DNA of 64,000 nucleotides from Acididesulfobacillus acetoxydans. Its GTDB lineage: Bacteria; Bacillota; Desulfitobacteriia; Desulfitobacteriales; Desulfitobacteriaceae. Under the pieces are notes generated by a model. That model was not told the DNA's origin. It ran no database searches and was given only the letters and a program-made list of their open reading frames with translations. Location: NCBI RefSeq assembly GCF_900016645.1, contig NZ_CDGJ01000078.1; one strand, 5' to 3'. Positions within the stretch are counted from its first letter, which is position 1, and every line of letters starts with the position of its first letter. Below, piece by piece: positions 15,844 to 24,286 of this stretch. The translations under genes and the position numbers were made by a program.

Positions 15844-16287
15844 CTAACGCGAGGGGGACGAGGCAGCGCGGTTGAGCAGTTTGACCATGCTCACGGTGGT
15901 ACCCTTATCAACGGCGGAGTCAACGTGCAGTTCATCCATGAAAGATTGCATGAAAACAAAACCCAGCCCCATGCGTTCGGGATCTGTACTGTAGGCTGGC
16001 TGCATGGCTTGTACGACGTCGGGGATGCCACACCCCTCGTCCGAAACGGTGATCTTCAAAGCGTCATCATCAATCTCCAGTTCCATGAGGACGACATGCC
16101 CGCTCCGGCCGTGATAGCCGTGGATAATAGCGTTCGACACGGCCTCGGAAACCGCCACTTTCAATTCTTCAATATCGTTGATGGGAAAGTCCAGTTGCGC
16201 TCCTACTGAGGCGATGAGCATCCTGGCTATGCCCACATTCTCTGCCAGGCTGGAAAAACTGAGTGTCAATTGATTTTCTTTCATCAT
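15844..16287 (-). CDS. spoIIAB: Anti-sigma F factor and serine kinase SpoIIAB
   Basis: 147 aa GHKL-type kinase. N box EAVSNAIIHGY (about residues 48-58), G1 box DEGCGIPD and G2 box RMGLGFVFMQSF are present. It binds and inactivates SigF, and phosphorylates SpoIIAA. Its first codon overlaps the spoIIAA stop (ATGA). Two adjacent ATGs occur; the second has better spacing from GGAAGGGGAG. 13 nt separate it from sigF. Confidence 0.95.
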   Translation of the reverse strand: MMKENQLTLSFSSLAENVGIARMLIASVGAQLDFPINDIEELKVAVSEAVSNAIIHGYHGRSGHVVLMELEIDDDALKITVSDEGCGIPDVVQAMQPAYSTDPERMGLGFVFMQSFMDELHVDSAVDKGTTVSMVKLLNRAASSPSR

Positions 16288-16625
16288 TGTGCTCCCCTTC
16301 CTTCTTCGCGGGCCGCCGCCTCCGTTTGGTAAAAGTCGATAATTTTGGGCAAACCGGATAATTCCATGATCTTGAAAACGTGGGCCGGAACGTTGGTGAT
16401 TTTGATCTTTCCCCCCAGCGGGACCAGCTTTTTATAGCGTCCCAGGATGACGCCGAGACCTGAACTGTCGATGAATTGCACCTTTTCCAGATTGAGGATG
16501 ACCGTACGGACCTTTCGGCGTTCAATCTCATTATCAATGGCTTGGCGCAGCGTTTCCGCAGTTTTCATGTCCAGGTCGCCGTCCAAGCGCAAAAGCAGGG
16601 TCTGACGCTCGATGTTCTTTTCCAT
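16284..16625 (-). CDS. spoIIAA: Anti-anti-sigma F factor SpoIIAA
   Basis: 113 aa STAS-domain protein. The phosphorylation site is visible as DSSGLG with S55 equivalent to Bacillus Ser58. When dephosphorylated by SpoIIE it displaces SigF from SpoIIAB. ATG at 16625 is chosen because GGAGGG lies 9 nt upstream and the protein length then matches the family; an open frame continues upstream to 16787 but crosses the promoter. First gene of spoIIA, under a clear sigma-H promoter. Confidence 0.93.
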   Translation of the reverse strand: MEKNIERQTLLLRLDGDLDMKTAETLRQAIDNEIERRKVRTVILNLEKVQFIDSSGLGVILGRYKKLVPLGGKIKITNVPAHVFKIMELSGLPKIIDFYQTEAAAREEGRGAQ

Positions 16626-16661
16626 CCCGGGAAATCCCTCCTTGATCATTCTGCTAAGGGA

Positions 16662-16690
16662 GAATTCGACGGAACCCATAATTTTCCTTC
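16662..16690 (-). promoter_or_regulatory. Sigma-H promoter of the spoIIA operon
   Basis: On the minus strand GAAGGAAAA (16682-16690), 11 nt, then GTCGAATTC (16662-16670). This matches the sigma-H pattern RnAGGAwww-N11-12-RnnGAATww at nearly every position, about 37 nt from the spoIIAA start. The same control is known for spoIIA in Bacillus. A Spo0A-like TTTTCGGACAA lies farther upstream (about 16751-16761) but has one extra base. Confidence 0.85.
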
Positions 16691-17057
16691 TGGTCTTGGA
16701 AAAAAGCGCCAAGTTTTCTTCCCTTAGACCTTGGCGGGTTTGGTATAATTGTCCGAAAATCAAAACATAATATCCGGTAGATTCCATGTCACGTCAAAGC
16801 GGCATCGTCAGACAAAGGAAGCACTGTGCGAACCAGGCCGGCCCGCAGGGCGAAGTGCGCCCGGAGCGCTCATCAAGGTGATAGCATTTGCATTCCGGTG
16901 GCTATTGCCCGGAAGTCTGGCGCGGCAGTGAAGTCGGAAAGCGAAATCTTCACCCGAATCGTGCAGGCGGGTTTTGGCTGTGCGGATGAGAAAGGACTGT
17001 CGCGGGACGGTACAGGGGATTTTCCGAGAAGACCGGAGACCGAAAGGAGGAAACAAC
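16691..17057. other. Divergent spoIIA-spoVAC intergenic region
   Basis: Holds a 7-bp inverted repeat CGCCAAG...CTTGGCG (16707-16736) just upstream of the sigma-H promoter, and on the plus strand an extended -10 TGGTATAAT (16741-16749) with no good -35. No sigma-G/sigma-F promoter for spoVAC could be placed with confidence. No gene of its own is supported. Confidence 0.5.
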
Positions 17058-17522
17058 TTGTCTCAGAACATGCGCCCGCCCACGCTCAAAATAACGCCCG
17101 AGGAGTATAAGGACCTGTCAACCAAACTCACGCCGAAGCCGACCGTGTTAAAAAACTGCATCTGGGCTTTTTTTGTGGGCGGGCTGATCTGCGCTATCGG
17201 TCAGGTGATTATCAATCTTTTTGTGGCTGGGGGCTTGAACCAGACGCAGGCCTCGACGGCCGCTACGGCTCTTTTGATTTTTCTGGGTGCGCTCTTGACC
17301 GGTTTGGGAGTTTACGACGAAATCGGCAAATATGCCGGCGCGGGCTCCATTGTCCCAGTGACGGGTTTCGCCAATTCCATTGTTTCTCCCGCCTTGGAAT
17401 TCAAGCGCGAGGGGTATGTGATGGGTGTCGGCGCCAGGCTCTTCACGGTCGCAGGGCCGGTGCTGGTTTACGGAATTGCCACTTCCATCGTGGTGGGGAT
17501 CATTTATTACTTTCTCCACTGA
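17058..17522 (+). CDS. spoVAC: Stage V sporulation protein AC
   Basis: 154 aa membrane protein with about four hydrophobic segments. SpoVAC is the mechanosensitive-channel-like part of the SpoVA complex that moves dipicolinic acid across the spore inner membrane. The TPEEYKDLSTKLTPKPTVLKN start region and GAGSIVPVTGFANSIVSPALEFKREG motif are characteristic. TTG 17058 has AAGGAGG 7 nt upstream, better than ATG 17070. First gene of a reduced spoVA set: AC, AD, AE, AF, without AA and AB as in many Clostridia. Confidence 0.92.
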   Translation: MSQNMRPPTLKITPEEYKDLSTKLTPKPTVLKNCIWAFFVGGLICAIGQVIINLFVAGGLNQTQASTAATALLIFLGALLTGLGVYDEIGKYAGAGSIVPVTGFANSIVSPALEFKREGYVMGVGARLFTVAGPVLVYGIATSIVVGIIYYFLH

Positions 17523-17667
17523 ATGCTTGTGACCGGGAGAGCCCGGTGCTATGTCAGTCATGTGGCTCTGTCAGAAGGTGAAAAAGCCGGGCTGACGATA
17601 AGAGACACTTATGGCCGAGATGACACGGATTTTTTTGGGAGAGAGCGTGAAAAAGGATGGGTGAACT

Positions 17668-18675
17668 ATGGATTTAAAACGCGTGGGCAACCAGACGGTA
17701 GTTTTCTCCAGCCCGCCGGTGATTCTGGCTTCCTACTCAGTAGTCGGGCCGATGGAGGGGCGGGGGCCGCTGGGTAAGACCTTCGACAAGGTCTGGCAGG
17801 ACAATATCAATGGGGAAAAATCCTGGGAACTGGCCGAGAGTAAACTGTTGCAGGAGGCGATGCAGGGAGCGGTGGAGCAGGCGGGAATTCCGCTCAGTCA
17901 AGTGGATTATATGCTGGCGGGAGATTTGCTCAACCAGATCATATCCTCCAACTTTGCTGCCCGCAAGCTGGCTTTGCCCTTCATCGGCCTTTACGGAGCT
18001 TGCTCTACGATGGCACTGGGCATGGCCGTAGGGAGTATGCTCATCGATGGGGGATTTGCCAGTCATGTCCTGGTGGGCGTTTCCAGCCATCACGATTCGG
18101 CGGAAAGGCAGTACCGCCTGCCCACGGAACAGGGAGGCCAAAGGTCCCTGAGTGCCCAGTGGACAGTGACGGGTGCAGGGAGTGTCCTTCTGGGTCAAAG
18201 CGGCACAGGACCCAGGATCACCGCGGCGACCCTGGGCAGGGTGCTGGACTACGGAGAAACGGATGTCGGCAACATGGGTGCGGCTATGGCACCGGCTGTG
18301 GCGGACACCCTCTTGAACCATTTTCAGGATTTGCAGCGCCAGCCGGAAGATTACAGCCTGATAGCGTCCGGTGATCTGGGCATGGTGGGAGCCGATCTGA
18401 CGCGGGAAGTGATGCTGAGAAGCGGCATGTCCCTCGGGTCGGAATACACGGACTGCGGCTTGATGATCTATGACAAAAGCCAGGACGTGCATGCGGGCGC
18501 CAGTGGCTGCGGCTGCTCAGCCGTGGTGTTTGCCGGCGACATTATGCAGAGGCTGACAGCCGGAAGTTTGAAAAGGGTGCTCCTCGTCGGCAGCGGGGCC
18601 CTTCACTCCCCGACCTCCTCACTCCAGGGCGAATCGGTTCCAGGCATCGGGCACGCGGTTGTCATTGAGGGATAA
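17668..18675 (+). CDS. spoVAD: Stage V sporulation protein AD
   Basis: 335 aa thiolase-fold protein. SpoVAD binds dipicolinic acid on the outer face of the spore inner membrane. The segments GACSTMALGMAVGSMLIDGG (acyl-enzyme-like loop), GVSSHHDSAERQYRLPTEQGGQR and SGCGCSAVVF match the family. ATG 17668 is preceded by AAAGGATGGGTG. 145 nt separate it from spoVAC, longer than usual, with only an out-of-frame overlap and no extra gene that I would defend. Confidence 0.93.
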   Translation: MDLKRVGNQTVVFSSPPVILASYSVVGPMEGRGPLGKTFDKVWQDNINGEKSWELAESKLLQEAMQGAVEQAGIPLSQVDYMLAGDLLNQIISSNFAARKLALPFIGLYGACSTMALGMAVGSMLIDGGFASHVLVGVSSHHDSAERQYRLPTEQGGQRSLSAQWTVTGAGSVLLGQSGTGPRITAATLGRVLDYGETDVGNMGAAMAPAVADTLLNHFQDLQRQPEDYSLIASGDLGMVGADLTREVMLRSGMSLGSEYTDCGLMIYDKSQDVHAGASGCGCSAVVFAGDIMQRLTAGSLKRVLLVGSGALHSPTSSLQGESVPGIGHAVVIEG

Positions 18676-18737
18676 AAGTATTTCGTTGTTCAAGGGCAAA
18701 ATTGGTCGTCCGCGCAAGGCAAGAAAGGAGTGGCGAC

Positions 18738-19106
18738 ATGTTTGTATTTCGGATGATTATCCCCGCCTTTTTGGTTGGGGGAGTGATTTGTGTGATCGGA
18801 CAGCTGCTGATGGATTTGACCAAACCTTCCTTCACACCCGCCCACGTCCTGGTGACCTTTGTCACGGGAGGGGCTATCCTGGGGGCTTTGGGCTGGTATA
18901 AGCCGCTGATCGAAATCGGCGGCGCGGGGGCCTCGGTCCCTTTATCAGGCTTCGGTTACAGCCTGGCCAAAGGGGCCATGGACGCAGTGAGCCGCGAGGG
19001 GCTGATGGGGGCTCTCTCCGGAGGAGTTGCCGCTACGGCCGTGGGAATAGCGGCGGCTGTTCTGTTCGGGTATTTGGTCTCGATTGCGTTCAATCCGAAA
19101 GGGTAG
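18738..19106 (+). CDS. spoVAE: Stage V sporulation protein AE (SpoVAEb type)
   Basis: 122 aa membrane protein with about four hydrophobic helices and the GGAGASVPLSGFGYSLAKGA motif that parallels SpoVAC. Part of the SpoVA dipicolinate channel. ATG 18738 with AAAGGAGTGG upstream is chosen over GTG 18702. Ends 7 nt before the next start. The 5AEa soluble partner found in Bacillus is not present. Confidence 0.92.
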   Translation: MFVFRMIIPAFLVGGVICVIGQLLMDLTKPSFTPAHVLVTFVTGGAILGALGWYKPLIEIGGAGASVPLSGFGYSLAKGAMDAVSREGLMGALSGGVAATAVGIAAAVLFGYLVSIAFNPKG

Positions 19107-19113
19107 GGGAGAG

Positions 19114-20595
19114 ATGGGTGATGACAAGGAAAAAGGCACTCCGATCAGCAAGAACTATCAGCACAATATTGATTACTTGAACCAGCTTCTGGGGGTTCCC
19201 GACAGTTATGACGTCATTTTACGGGAAATGACGATCGGCGGCAAAAGGGTGGCCATTTATTCGATCAATGGCATGGTGGATACTCATGTGGCCAGTTATG
19301 TTCTGGATGCCATCATTGACCTGGAAAGGTCGGACCTCCTGGTCAATGCTTTGGACAAGCTGGTAAAGGGTCGGATCGTCGATCTCCAGGTCACGGAAGT
19401 CGACACGATGGAAAAGGTGCTCTACTTTATGCTCTCAGGTCCGATGGCCATCCTGGTCGAGGGCCAGGAAAAATCCATCATTGTCGATTTACGCATGTAT
19501 CCTGGCAGGCAGCCGGAGGAGCCGGATATTGAGCGGGTAACGAGAGGGTCCAGAGACGGATTTACGGAGACGATGGTGTTTAACACGACCCTGATTCGGA
19601 GGCGTCTCAGGGACCCTCGGCTGCGCATGAAACTCGTCCAAGTGGGGAAACGTTCTAAGACCGATGTCTGCATCGCCTATATTGAAGATGTGACCAACGC
19701 CGACCTGGTCGACAAAATCGAGTCAGATATCAAGAAGATCCAGATCGACGGGATTCCCATGGCCGAAAAGAGCGTGGAGGAATTCATCCTCGGCAGCAAA
19801 CTGTGGAATCCTTACCCGCGCGTCCGCTATACCGAGCGGCCGGACGTGGCGGCCATGCATATTCTCGAGGGACATGTCATTATCATAGTGGATACCTCTC
19901 CCAGCGTCATCATTGCGCCCGCAACCTTTTGGCACCATGTGCAACACGCGGAGGAATACCGCCAGGAACCGATCGTGGGGGCTTATTTGCGCTGGGTGCG
20001 TTTCATGGGTATCATCATTTGCCTGTTTCTCCTGCCGGTCTGGCTGTCTATTGTGACGAACCCCGGAGGGATACCCCATGGGCTTCATTTTTTAGCCCCG
20101 GGCAAGCCGACCAAAGTTCCCCTCTTTTGGCAGGTCGTGATCGCGGATTTCGGAGTGGATCTGGTCCGCATGGCCGCGATTCACACCCCGACTCCCCTGG
20201 CGACGGCCCTTGGCTTAATTGCCGCTTTCATGATCGGCGATGTGGCGATCAAGGTCGGTATGTTTGCTCCGGATGTGGTTATGTATGTGGCTTTCACCGC
20301 GGTGGGTACCTTTGCGACTCCCAGCTATGAATTGTCGCAGGCCAACCGCATCGCCCGCCTATTTCTGGTGCTGATGGTGGGGGCGTTTCACGTTCCCGGC
20401 TTGATCATCGGTTTCGCCCTTTGGTTCTTCCTCCTGCTTAGGACCAAGTCCTTTGAAGTGCCCTACCTCTGGCCTTTGCTGCCTTTGGATCTGCAGGCTT
20501 TAAAGACAATCCTGGTACGCGAGCCGGTGCCCATTCACAATACCCGGCCCAAGAAGCTCCACACTCGGGACAAGACCAGGCAGCCGAAGAAATAG
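19114..20595 (+). CDS. spoVAF: Stage V sporulation protein AF (GerA family)
   Basis: 493 aa; homologous to A subunits of GerA-type germinant receptors. A soluble N-terminal part with LMVRVGTRSKTDVCIAYI-like segment (KLVQVGKRSKTDVCIAYIED near residue 178) is followed by about five membrane helices from residue 295, including HFLAPGKPTK and TPSYELSQANRIARLF. In Bacillus 5AF acts with FigP to speed germination. ATG 19114 follows GGGGAG. The last 25 residues are basic and probably disordered. Confidence 0.92.
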   Translation: MGDDKEKGTPISKNYQHNIDYLNQLLGVPDSYDVILREMTIGGKRVAIYSINGMVDTHVASYVLDAIIDLERSDLLVNALDKLVKGRIVDLQVTEVDTMEKVLYFMLSGPMAILVEGQEKSIIVDLRMYPGRQPEEPDIERVTRGSRDGFTETMVFNTTLIRRRLRDPRLRMKLVQVGKRSKTDVCIAYIEDVTNADLVDKIESDIKKIQIDGIPMAEKSVEEFILGSKLWNPYPRVRYTERPDVAAMHILEGHVIIIVDTSPSVIIAPATFWHHVQHAEEYRQEPIVGAYLRWVRFMGIIICLFLLPVWLSIVTNPGGIPHGLHFLAPGKPTKVPLFWQVVIADFGVDLVRMAAIHTPTPLATALGLIAAFMIGDVAIKVGMFAPDVVMYVAFTAVGTFATPSYELSQANRIARLFLVLMVGAFHVPGLIIGFALWFFLLLRTKSFEVPYLWPLLPLDLQALKTILVREPVPIHNTRPKKLHTRDKTRQPKK

Positions 20596-20637
20596 CTGTT
20601 ACACCTGTTAAAGCTGTTATGGCAGATACGGCTGTTA
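20596..20637 (+). repeat. CTGTTA short repeats after spoVAF
   Basis: CTGTTA at 20596, 20605, 20614 (period 9) and again at 20632, directly behind the spoVAF stop. The rest of the 180-nt gap shows no terminator or gene. Confidence 0.5.
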
Positions 20638-20775
20638 TCAAATAGGTTTGAGCGGATTTTCCGAAAAACAGCACTTGCCCCGGCAACTCCTTATAACGGC
20701 GTAAGATATGAGTTTACCGGGATAGTATCGGTTATTTAAGAAAGAATACGGGTTTAGGGAAAGGATGCTTGCGTT

Positions 20776-21984
20776 GTGAGGATTGGTTTTCCCCGAGCTG
20801 TTCACTATTATGACTATTTTCCTTTTTGGGCCGGTTTTTTCCGCAGTTTGAATCTGGAACTCGTCACCTCCCCCCTGACGAACCGGAGCATCATGGAATC
20901 GGGTCTCAAAAAAGCCAGTGATGAAACTTGCCTGCCGATCAAAATCCTGGCCGGGCATATTCAGGCTCTCAAGGGTGTTGATGCCTTGTTTCTGCCCCGC
21001 ATGGTGAGTACGGAGGAGCAAACTTATCTCTGTCCCAAACTTCTGGGCTTACCCGAAAGCATCTTGGCGGCTGTGCCGCAAGGCTTGCCGGTTCTCACCG
21101 TCAATTTCAACCGGCGCTTAGGCAACCGTCGTCTCTTGGCCGAGCTGGAACGTTTCGGAGCTTCTTTAGGCAAGAAGCGGGCGGAGGTGCGCCAGGCTTT
21201 TGGGCAGGGCGGCGAGTGGCAGGAACGCTTTGAAAGATCGCGCTTGCAGGGATTGAGTTTTACGCAAAGCATGGCGGAGTTTGATCCCGTTTTGCGATCA
21301 AGCCGGCGAAAAGCGGAGGCGGGCCCGCAGAACCAGTTCCCTGCAAGGGTGCGGGGGCCAAAACCGTCTGCAGGGGAAGTGCCGGGTGACAGAGTTGATG
21401 GCGAGCTCACAGACCGGGAAGGCAGCGGCCGGGAAGTTGATGATCGGGAAGTTATAGGCCGGGAAGGCAGCGGCCCGGACGTTATGAGCCGGGAAGCCGC
21501 GGGCCGCACGCCGGGCTGCTCTCCGGAAGAAAAAAAGGAACCGCCTTTGAAAATCGCGCTCATCGGGCATTCCTACTTAACTCAGGAGACCTATGCCAAT
21601 CTCAATTTACTCGGCCGTCTGCAAAGCCAGGCCCGGGTCCGCCTGGTGGAAGAGGTCGAAACCAGTCGCATCGCGCAAGGGCTGCAAGGCCAGCGCAAAG
21701 ACCTGTTCTGGAGTCATGCCCGTAAGATCTTGGGAGCCGGGAGCTTCTTCAGCCGGGGGGATGAGGTGGACGGAATCATCTATCTCTCTTGTTTCGGCTG
21801 CGGTACGGATTCCATTACCCAGGACCTTCTGGCCCGGGTGGCCCGCAAAGAACATAAGCCCTATATGGTGTTGACCTTGGATGAGCACAGCGGGGAAGCG
21901 GGGCTCGTAACCAGGTTGGAGGCCTTTTTGGATATGACGGAGAGGAGGGTTCGGCGTGAAAGTGACATTTCCGCACATGGGTAA
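20776..21984 (+). CDS. CoA-dehydratase activase-associated protein (DUF2229/HgdB-like) with low-complexity insert
   Basis: 402 aa, first of three adjacent genes related to 2-hydroxyacyl-CoA dehydratase and its activator. RIGFPRAVHYYDYFPFW, DETCLPIKILAGHI and the C-terminal YLSCFGCGTDSI plus LTLDEHSGEAGLVTRLEAF are shared with the large activase-type proteins of Clostridia; cysteines near CxGCG may bind a cluster. Residues about 180-260 form an Arg/Glu/Gly-rich insert encoded by diverged tandem repeats (about 21415-21510). GTG 20776 follows GGAAAGGATG. No dehydratase alpha/beta genes are adjacent. Biological substrate unknown. Confidence 0.72.
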   Translation: MRIGFPRAVHYYDYFPFWAGFFRSLNLELVTSPLTNRSIMESGLKKASDETCLPIKILAGHIQALKGVDALFLPRMVSTEEQTYLCPKLLGLPESILAAVPQGLPVLTVNFNRRLGNRRLLAELERFGASLGKKRAEVRQAFGQGGEWQERFERSRLQGLSFTQSMAEFDPVLRSSRRKAEAGPQNQFPARVRGPKPSAGEVPGDRVDGELTDREGSGREVDDREVIGREGSGPDVMSREAAGRTPGCSPEEKKEPPLKIALIGHSYLTQETYANLNLLGRLQSQARVRLVEEVETSRIAQGLQGQRKDLFWSHARKILGAGSFFSRGDEVDGIIYLSCFGCGTDSITQDLLARVARKEHKPYMVLTLDEHSGEAGLVTRLEAFLDMTERRVRRESDISAHG

Positions 21985-23092
21985 TGCCTGGATCGTGATC
22001 CAAGCTTTGTTTGAAGCGCTGGACGTGGAGGTCGTGGTGCCGCCGCCGAGCGGGAAAGGGACGCTCAACTTGGGCACGAAGCTGGCTCCGGAATCTGCCT
22101 GCCTGCCTTTAAAAATCAATTTAGGCAACTATATCGAAGCGGCGGCGAAAGGCGCGGATACCATCGTCATCACCGGCGGCAGCGGACCTTGCCGTTTTGG
22201 CTTTTATGGGGAAAGTGAGCGTCAGATCCTGGCTGATGCGGGTTATGATTTTGAGGTGGTCATTCTCGAGCCCCCGGGTGGCAGCCTTTGGGGCTTGGCC
22301 CGGCGCATCCGCTATCTGGCCGGGAGCAGGAACTCCTGGGCCAGGATTGTGAGGGCCGTGCGCTTTGCCTACGAGAAGAGCGTTGTGCTGGATCAGGTGG
22401 AAGACTTGATCCACCAGGCCCGGCCGCGTTTCAGCGATGCCGCGGGTGCGGAAAAGCTCTATGCCATAGCGAGGCAGCACCTGATCGAGTCCGCAAGTTA
22501 TGAATCTTTGCACCGGGTACCGGTCAGGCTGGCGCAAAACATTCGGGACTCTCAGGGTGACGCGAACGGGAGCGGGGGCAAGGAGCCGCTTCGCATCGGG
22601 ATCGTGGGTGAAATTTATACCATCCTGGAACCGTTTGCATCTCTGGATGTGGAACAGCAGTTAGGTGCCTTGGGTGCCGAAGTGGACCGCTCAATTTATC
22701 TTTCCGGCTGGGTAGGGCAGCACATCTTTCGCGGTCTGGCCCAGGGTTACCGGCCGCTGCGCGTCTATTCCCGCCTGGCCAAGCCCTACCTGGAGCACAT
22801 GGTCGGGGGACACGGCCTGGAAACTGTAGGAGCGGCGGTGAGCTTTGCCCGCCGCGGATTCGACGGGATCCTTCAGCTTCTCCCCTTGGGGTGCATGCCG
22901 GAAATTGTCGCGGCCGGCATTTTGCCGCGCATTCAAGCGGATTTTTCCATACCCATCATGACTTTGACCTTGGATGAGCACACAGGACGAGCCGGCCTTC
23001 AGACTCGGCTGGAAGCTTTTGTGGATCTCTTGGAGAGGCGGAAAAGCGGCAGGTTGAAACGAGGGAGTGTGTTAAGTGTTGCGGGAAAATAA
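21956..23092 (+). CDS. CoA-dehydratase activase-associated protein, second subunit
   Basis: 378 aa, related to the preceding protein and to HgdB/BcrC-type folds: VTFPHMGNAWIVIQALFEAL, APESACLPLKINLGNYIEA, the GGSGPCRFGFYGESERQIL segment, LLPLGCMPEIVA and a C-terminal LTLDEHTGRAGLQTRLEAFVD that repeats the motif ending the previous protein. GTG 21956 follows GGAGGG and overlaps the upstream gene by 29 nt. The CRFG and GCMPE cysteines are candidate cluster ligands. With its neighbours it equals one long activase polypeptide of other Clostridia, split in pieces. Confidence 0.72.
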   Translation: MKVTFPHMGNAWIVIQALFEALDVEVVVPPPSGKGTLNLGTKLAPESACLPLKINLGNYIEAAAKGADTIVITGGSGPCRFGFYGESERQILADAGYDFEVVILEPPGGSLWGLARRIRYLAGSRNSWARIVRAVRFAYEKSVVLDQVEDLIHQARPRFSDAAGAEKLYAIARQHLIESASYESLHRVPVRLAQNIRDSQGDANGSGGKEPLRIGIVGEIYTILEPFASLDVEQQLGALGAEVDRSIYLSGWVGQHIFRGLAQGYRPLRVYSRLAKPYLEHMVGGHGLETVGAAVSFARRGFDGILQLLPLGCMPEIVAAGILPRIQADFSIPIMTLTLDEHTGRAGLQTRLEAFVDLLERRKSGRLKRGSVLSVAGK

Positions 23093-24101
23093 TTATTATT
23101 TGGGAGTCGATGTGGGTTCTGTCAGCACGAATTTGGTGCTTTTGGATGAAAGGGAGCAAGCGGCGAAAACCCTTTATTTGAGGACCATGGGCCGGCCGAT
23201 GCAGACGATTCAGGAAGGCTTGAGAATGCTGCGCAGCGAGTTTCCTCAGGCCCACATCGCCGGCGTGGGCACCACGGGCAGCGCCCGGCAGCTGGCCGCC
23301 ACCCTGCTCGGCGCGGATGTGGTCAAGAACGAAATCACCGCCCATGCTGTGGCCGCTTCCCGGCTGCACCCGGGGGTGCAGACCATTCTGGAAATCGGGG
23401 GGCAGGATTCCAAAATTATTTGCCTGCGTGACGGGGTGGTGGTCGATTTCGCCATGAATACGGTCTGTGCCGCGGGAACGGGGTCTTTTCTCGACCAGCA
23501 GGCCGCCCGCCTGGGCATCCCGATCGAAGAATTCGGCCCGACCGCGGTCCGGGCGGAGCATCCCGTGCGTATTGCCGGGCGCTGTTCGGTGTTTGCCGAA
23601 TCCGATATGATTCATAAACAGCAGCTTGGGCATTCCCTGCCGGACATCCTGGCGGGGCTCTGTCAGGCCATGGTGCGCAATTACCTGAATAACGTCGGCA
23701 AAAACAAAGAGATTATTTCCCCCATTCTCTTTCAGGGCGGGGTGGCCGCCAACCCGGGCATTCGCCGGGCTTTCGAGCAGGAACTGGGGCAGGAGGTCAT
23801 CGTGCCGGAACACTTCGCGGTCATGGGCGCTTTAGGCGCCGCATATCTGGCCCAGGAAAAGCTGACTTCGCAGGGGGGGAGCGGGGCAGGCTCGCGTTTC
23901 CGCGGTCTGCAGTTAGCGGAAACCACGTTTCAGGCCGGGAGTTTTGAATGCTCAGGCTGCGCTAACCGCTGCGAGGTGGTGGAGATTTTCCAGGATGGGC
24001 AGATTCTGGCCCGCTGGGGCGACCGTTGCGGCAAGTGGTCGGCGGAAAACCAAGCCGCGGCTCATTGTGCGCGCGCGGCAGAACAGACAATACGGGCTTA
24101 G
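23076..24101 (+). CDS. BadF/BadG/HgdC-type ATPase, acyl-CoA dehydratase activase
   Basis: 341 aa ASKHA ATPase. GVDVGSVSTNLVLLDE (residues 10-25), GTTGSARQL, EIGGQDSKII, the NTVCAAGTGSFLDQQA stretch with its cluster cysteine, and the FQGGVAANPGIRRAFE region match HgdC, which injects electrons into 2-hydroxyacyl-CoA dehydratases using ATP. A C-terminal tail adds a Cys group (CSGCANRCE, DRCGKW, about residues 298-325) not found in plain HgdC. GTG 23076 follows GAGGGAG and overlaps the preceding gene by 17 nt. Which enzyme it activates is unknown. Confidence 0.82.
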   Translation: MLRENNYYLGVDVGSVSTNLVLLDEREQAAKTLYLRTMGRPMQTIQEGLRMLRSEFPQAHIAGVGTTGSARQLAATLLGADVVKNEITAHAVAASRLHPGVQTILEIGGQDSKIICLRDGVVVDFAMNTVCAAGTGSFLDQQAARLGIPIEEFGPTAVRAEHPVRIAGRCSVFAESDMIHKQQLGHSLPDILAGLCQAMVRNYLNNVGKNKEIISPILFQGGVAANPGIRRAFEQELGQEVIVPEHFAVMGALGAAYLAQEKLTSQGGSGAGSRFRGLQLAETTFQAGSFECSGCANRCEVVEIFQDGQILARWGDRCGKWSAENQAAAHCARAAEQTIRA

Positions 24102-24185
24102 GTTTCCGACCGCGGCCGGCGGAGCAGGGGAATGGTCTGTAATGATGAAAAGCGGTCGCTTCTGCTAAGAATGACTTGCTTGCCG

Positions 24186-24226
24186 AACTGCCCGGCGCTA
24201 TAATGGCGCCGGACAGTTTAATTTTG
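24186..24226 (+). terminator. Intrinsic terminator after the activase genes
   Basis: AACTG(c)CCGGCGC...GGCGCCGG(a)CAGTT stem (24186-24218) followed by TAATTTTG. The TATAAT in its loop is not read as a promoter. Confidence 0.8.
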
Positions 24227-24286
24227 CGGGTGGCTGTGTCCTCCTCGCTTCTTCACGGTTCCGAAACTTGATCGACGGAGGAGATT

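Noticed and set aside
15084..15875. Plus-strand open frame across sigF
   Set aside because: Shadow of sigF, which has full sigma-factor regions on the minus strand.
16751..16761. Spo0A box upstream of spoIIA
   Set aside because: TTTTCGGACAA differs from the 0A box by an inserted base; kept only as a near match.
17523..17777. Small open frame starting right after spoVAC
   Set aside because: Overlaps the spoVAD start out of frame, no ribosome site, composition unlike a protein.
24199..24204. TATAAT as a promoter for tcdA
   Set aside because: It is the loop of a strong terminator hairpin and has no -35 at proper distance.
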